NCBI GenBank assembly: GCA_051000755.1
Contig: JBPCNZ010000098.1
Location: forward strand, 1-13,243
DNA from: JALZAH01 sp051000755
Lineage (GTDB): Bacteria; Actinomycetota; Acidimicrobiia; Acidimicrobiales; Palsa-688
Length of the DNA stretch: 13,243 bases
Direction: 5' to 3'
In this document: one piece after another, positions 12,903 to 13,243 of the stretch
Layout of the letters: each line of letters begins with the position of its first letter
Position numbering within the stretch: position 1 is the first letter of the stretch
Made by a program: the position numbers and the translations under genes
Notes under the pieces: model-generated
Seen by the model: only the letters and a program-made list of their open reading frames with translations
Told to the model about the DNA's origin: nothing
Databases searched by the model: none

Positions 12903-13170
12903 GGGTCTTGCTTCCTTTGACAAGGCGCGGCTAAGCACGCAATGGATGGCGTTACAAATGCTCGCCGAAGGACGCTGGTAACAGCATCTCTCCATTGGGC
13001 AGTGTGCCATATAAACAGCAGAGATGCGAGGTGATTCTTCAGAAAACTCCCGAGGGCAGACGGAAAAAGCGACGATTGTACGCGTTCTGTCACAAGGGGT
13101 GAACAACCGGCCGCATAGGTAAGCATTCAGGTCCGCGCTGCTGTCTGTTGAATCTGCGACGATTGCGGGT
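12903..13170 (-). promoter_or_regulatory. Lower-GC upstream region with possible leader RNA
   Basis: No convincing gene lies in these 268 bases. GC is about 52% (12901-13080), well below the window. On the minus strand TACAAT (13075-13080) is the best -10 match, without a clear -35. A transcript from there would have a leader of about 165 bases before the 42-codon ORF. Within it CAATGGA (12940-12946) pairs with TCCATTG (12991-12997) and GTTAC (12951-12955) with GTAAC (12978-12982), while ATGCT (12958-12962) can alternatively pair with AGCAT (12983-12987). GCGACGATTG is directly repeated at 13069-13078 and 13156-13165. Confidence 0.3.
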
Positions 13171-13243
13171 ATGACGTCGCGGGTCGGCCGGTCAGCTGGG
13201 GATGAGGCTTTTCACGGCTACATGTTGATGTTGCCGCCGGAGG
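13171..13243 (+). CDS. Possible 5' fragment of a plus-strand gene at the edge
   Basis: ATG at 13171 opens a frame that stays open to the window end (24 codons, MTSRVGRSAGDEAFHGYML and on), with mostly G/C-ending codons. There is no clear ribosome site, and a promoter-like TTGAAT (13148-13153) plus TATGAC (13170-13175) overlaps the ATG, so a later ATG (13222 or 13228) may be used. Alternatively the minus strand holds the last codons of a gene ending SGGNINM at a TAG. The data do not decide between them. Product unknown. Confidence 0.22.
   Translation, partial: MTSRVGRSAGDEAFHGYMLMLPPE

Noticed and set aside
12708..12920. Plus-strand ORF of 70 codons with a well-spaced AGGAGG before its GTG
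   Set aside because: It is antisense to the 42-codon ORF and only a little over half of its codons end in G or C, against about 83% for the minus-strand frame. The peptide shows no recognisable pattern. The good ribosome site keeps it a weak alternative.
13100..13104. Single TGAAC upstream of the small-ORF region as a further PHO box
   Set aside because: No second unit at 11-bp spacing on either side.
12851..13126. Minus-strand ORF of 91 codons and the upstream extension of the 42-codon frame to 13106
   Set aside because: Both are rich in Cys, Ser and Arg, lack ribosome sites and have non-coding composition; they overlap each other in different frames.
1..13243. CRISPR array, tRNA or rRNA genes, complete insertion sequence
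   Set aside because: No regularly spaced long repeats, tRNA-like cloverleaf, rRNA stretch or transposase with terminal repeats was seen by eye.

Overview
The window is GC-rich DNA with strong G/C bias at third codon positions. Its gene families (GAF-ANTAR regulator, RegX3/SenX3-type two-component pair, 11-bp direct-repeat PHO boxes of the Streptomyces PhoP type) point to an actinomycete. The split pst locus and the poorly conserved neighbours suggest a less-studied lineage such as Acidimicrobiia, but that placement is inference. Nearly all genes are on the minus strand. The clear exception is pstB; a possible partial gene at the right edge is also on plus.

Layout, left to right. 1-78: first 26 codons of a minus-strand gene running off the window. 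239-943: GAF-ANTAR regulator. 1171-2995: response regulator and histidine kinase, overlapping by 8 nt, with an 11-codon leader ORF (2992-3027) overlapping the kinase start as ATGA. 3131-3157: a three-unit PHO box. 3238-4113: pstB on plus. 4132-7249: pstA, pstC and lipoprotein pstS on minus, driven from a second PHO box of four to five units at 7302-7350. 7362-8117: alpha/beta hydrolase. 8150-9862: membrane-anchored six-blade kelch protein. 9996-12435: a membrane GAF-GGDEF-EAL cyclic-di-GMP enzyme broken by a frameshift inside the GAF domain. 12591-12902: two very small ORFs followed by a strong hairpin. 12903-13243: lower-GC DNA (about 52% over 12901-13080) with possible regulatory structure and an uncertain partial gene at the edge.

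The core is a phosphate-starvation module. PstS captures phosphate outside the membrane, PstC and PstA form the channel and PstB supplies ATP hydrolysis. The SenX3/RegX3-like pair presumably senses transporter state and controls both PHO boxes, including its own promoter. Both boxes have their GTTCA units facing the minus-strand genes. No phoU is visible. Departures from the usual arrangement are a kinase with no membrane segment, the coupled leader ORF, and pstB placed opposite pstSCA.

The least explained part is the right end: a 42-codon ORF with a good ribosome site and high G/C at third positions, ending in a Gly-Gly followed by a two-cysteine tail, then a 20-codon ORF and a terminator-like hairpin. 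It could be a small-peptide operon, but no processing or export gene is visible in the window.
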